A stretch of 6,592 bases of DNA from Clostridia bacterium. GTDB taxonomy: Bacteria > Bacillota > Clostridia > Oscillospirales > QAMX01. Position 1 is the stretch's first letter; every line of letters starts with the position of its first letter. The stretch spans positions 1-6,592 of the forward strand of contig JAKSPX010000092.1 in the NCBI GenBank assembly GCA_024404415.1, written 5' to 3'. The translations under genes were made by a program, and so were the position numbers. Below the pieces are notes generated by a model. It was not told where the DNA came from. It made no database searches and was given only the letters and a program-made list of their open reading frames with translations. Positions 6,013 to 6,592 of this stretch are shown here, piece after piece.

Positions 6013-6592
6013 TCAACCTCTGAGCGTGTCGATGGCCGCTTTTTCGGCCGGGAGCGAGGCCTTGTAGCGGGCAAGATACCTGTTAAAGCCCGCCGCCGTC
6101 TTTTCTTCGGGCGCGACGGTCTTGGCTTCCGCATCCCCGAAGACGACCTTGGAAAGGTAATCCTCCAGCGTCATGCCGTTTCCTTTGACGCGGTAGGCCG
6201 CGAGGAGCGCCATGCCCCACGGGCCGCCCTCGCCCGCAGTCGCCATGACCGAAATGGGCGATTTGAGCGCTGAGGCCATGAGCTTCTGGCCGACGTCGCC
6301 GGATTTGAAGAAGCCGCCGTGGCCTAAAAGCGAGTCGATCCTGACCGCTTCCTTTTCAGAGAGGATATCCATGCCGATGCGGAGGGTCGCCATGGCGGAA
6401 TAGAGCACCGCGCGGGCGAAATTCGCAAAGGAGAAGTTGGCGTTTTCCCGCGGATCAGCATCGGGCGGCCTTCCTCCAGCCCCACGATGTGTTCGCCCGA
6501 GAAGAAGTTATAGGCAAGCACGCCGCCGCAGTCCTCGTCGGCCTTCATGGCCTCGAAGAACATGGCGCTGATGGCCTCGCCGAAGCTGACGG
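6013..6592 (-). pseudogene. FGGY-family sugar kinase (ribulokinase/xylulokinase-like), C-terminal part, apparent frameshift
   Basis: FGGY kinases phosphorylate sugars such as L-ribulose or D-xylulose with ATP. Only the C-terminal region lies in the window. From the edge, one frame gives VSFGEAISAMFFEAMKADED, then CGGVLAYNFFSGEHIVG and EEGRPMLIR. Homology then jumps to another frame: ENANFSFANFARAVLYSAM, ATLRIGMDIL, LLGHGGFFKSG, ATAGEGGPWGMALLAAY, ending at the TGA at 6015-6013. The LLGHGGFFK and TAGEGGPWG motifs belong to the second FGGY ATP-binding domain. The switch falls at the run TTTTCCC (plus strand 6443-6449, GGGAAAA in the coding sense), where one missing base restores a single frame. 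The first frame alone would stop at 6324; the second opens at a GTG at 6408. This is either a true pseudogene or a sequence error. The 4-bp gap to araD points to L-ribulokinase activity, though the exact substrate is inferred. Confidence 0.82.

Noticed and set aside
6009..6134. N-terminal extension of araD by 42 residues
   Set aside because: It is Arg/Lys/Pro-rich, overlaps the kinase C-terminus in another frame, and is absent from AraD proteins.
6443..6452. Programmed -1 ribosomal frameshift in the kinase
   Set aside because: The codons CGC GGG AAA ACG do not form a proper X XXY YYZ slippery heptamer, and no FGGY kinase is known to me to use recoding.

Overview
The window looks like chromosomal DNA from a moderately GC-rich, low-oxygen Firmicute, probably a gut clostridial lineage such as Oscillospiraceae/Ruminococcaceae. 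That is an inference from three things: clostridial-style gene neighbours, strong AGGAG-type ribosome binding sites, and a composite palindromic repeat (5164-5289) of a kind I recall from such genomes. No phage, insertion sequence, CRISPR array, rRNA or tRNA is visible.

Left part, minus strand (1-967): a metal-homeostasis transcription unit. A near-consensus promoter (938-967) leads into a yybP-ykoY-type manganese riboswitch (aptamer about 811-923). An intrinsic terminator (757-790) follows, then mntP (Mn2+ exporter), and 35 bp further on the first 40 codons of a CaCA-family calcium/sodium antiporter that runs off the window. The simplest reading is that excess Mn2+ relieves termination and switches on both exporters.

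Middle, plus strand (1031-5149): a second promoter, divergent from the first, drives fumC (class II fumarase) and, 11 bp later, an NAD-type malic enzyme. Together they convert fumarate to malate to pyruvate plus CO2 with recovery of NADH. A third gene follows after 49 bp that contain a small hairpin. It encodes a 490-residue ADP-ribosylglycohydrolase-fold protein with an added beta-rich C-terminal domain and altered metal-site residues, so its true substrate is unclear.

Convergent junction (5150-5306): a long inverted repeat with four nested hairpins and a T-run, which probably ends transcription of the plus-strand genes.

Right part, minus strand (5307-6592): an FGGY-family sugar kinase (C-terminal part only, with an apparent one-base frameshift near 6443-6449) directly followed by araD, L-ribulose-5-phosphate 4-epimerase. 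This is the kinase/epimerase half of an L-arabinose or L-ribulose pathway entering the pentose phosphate route. The most interesting items are the atypical ADP-ribosylglycohydrolase homologue facing the pentose genes, the structured repeat, the two-exporter riboswitch operon and the kinase frameshift.
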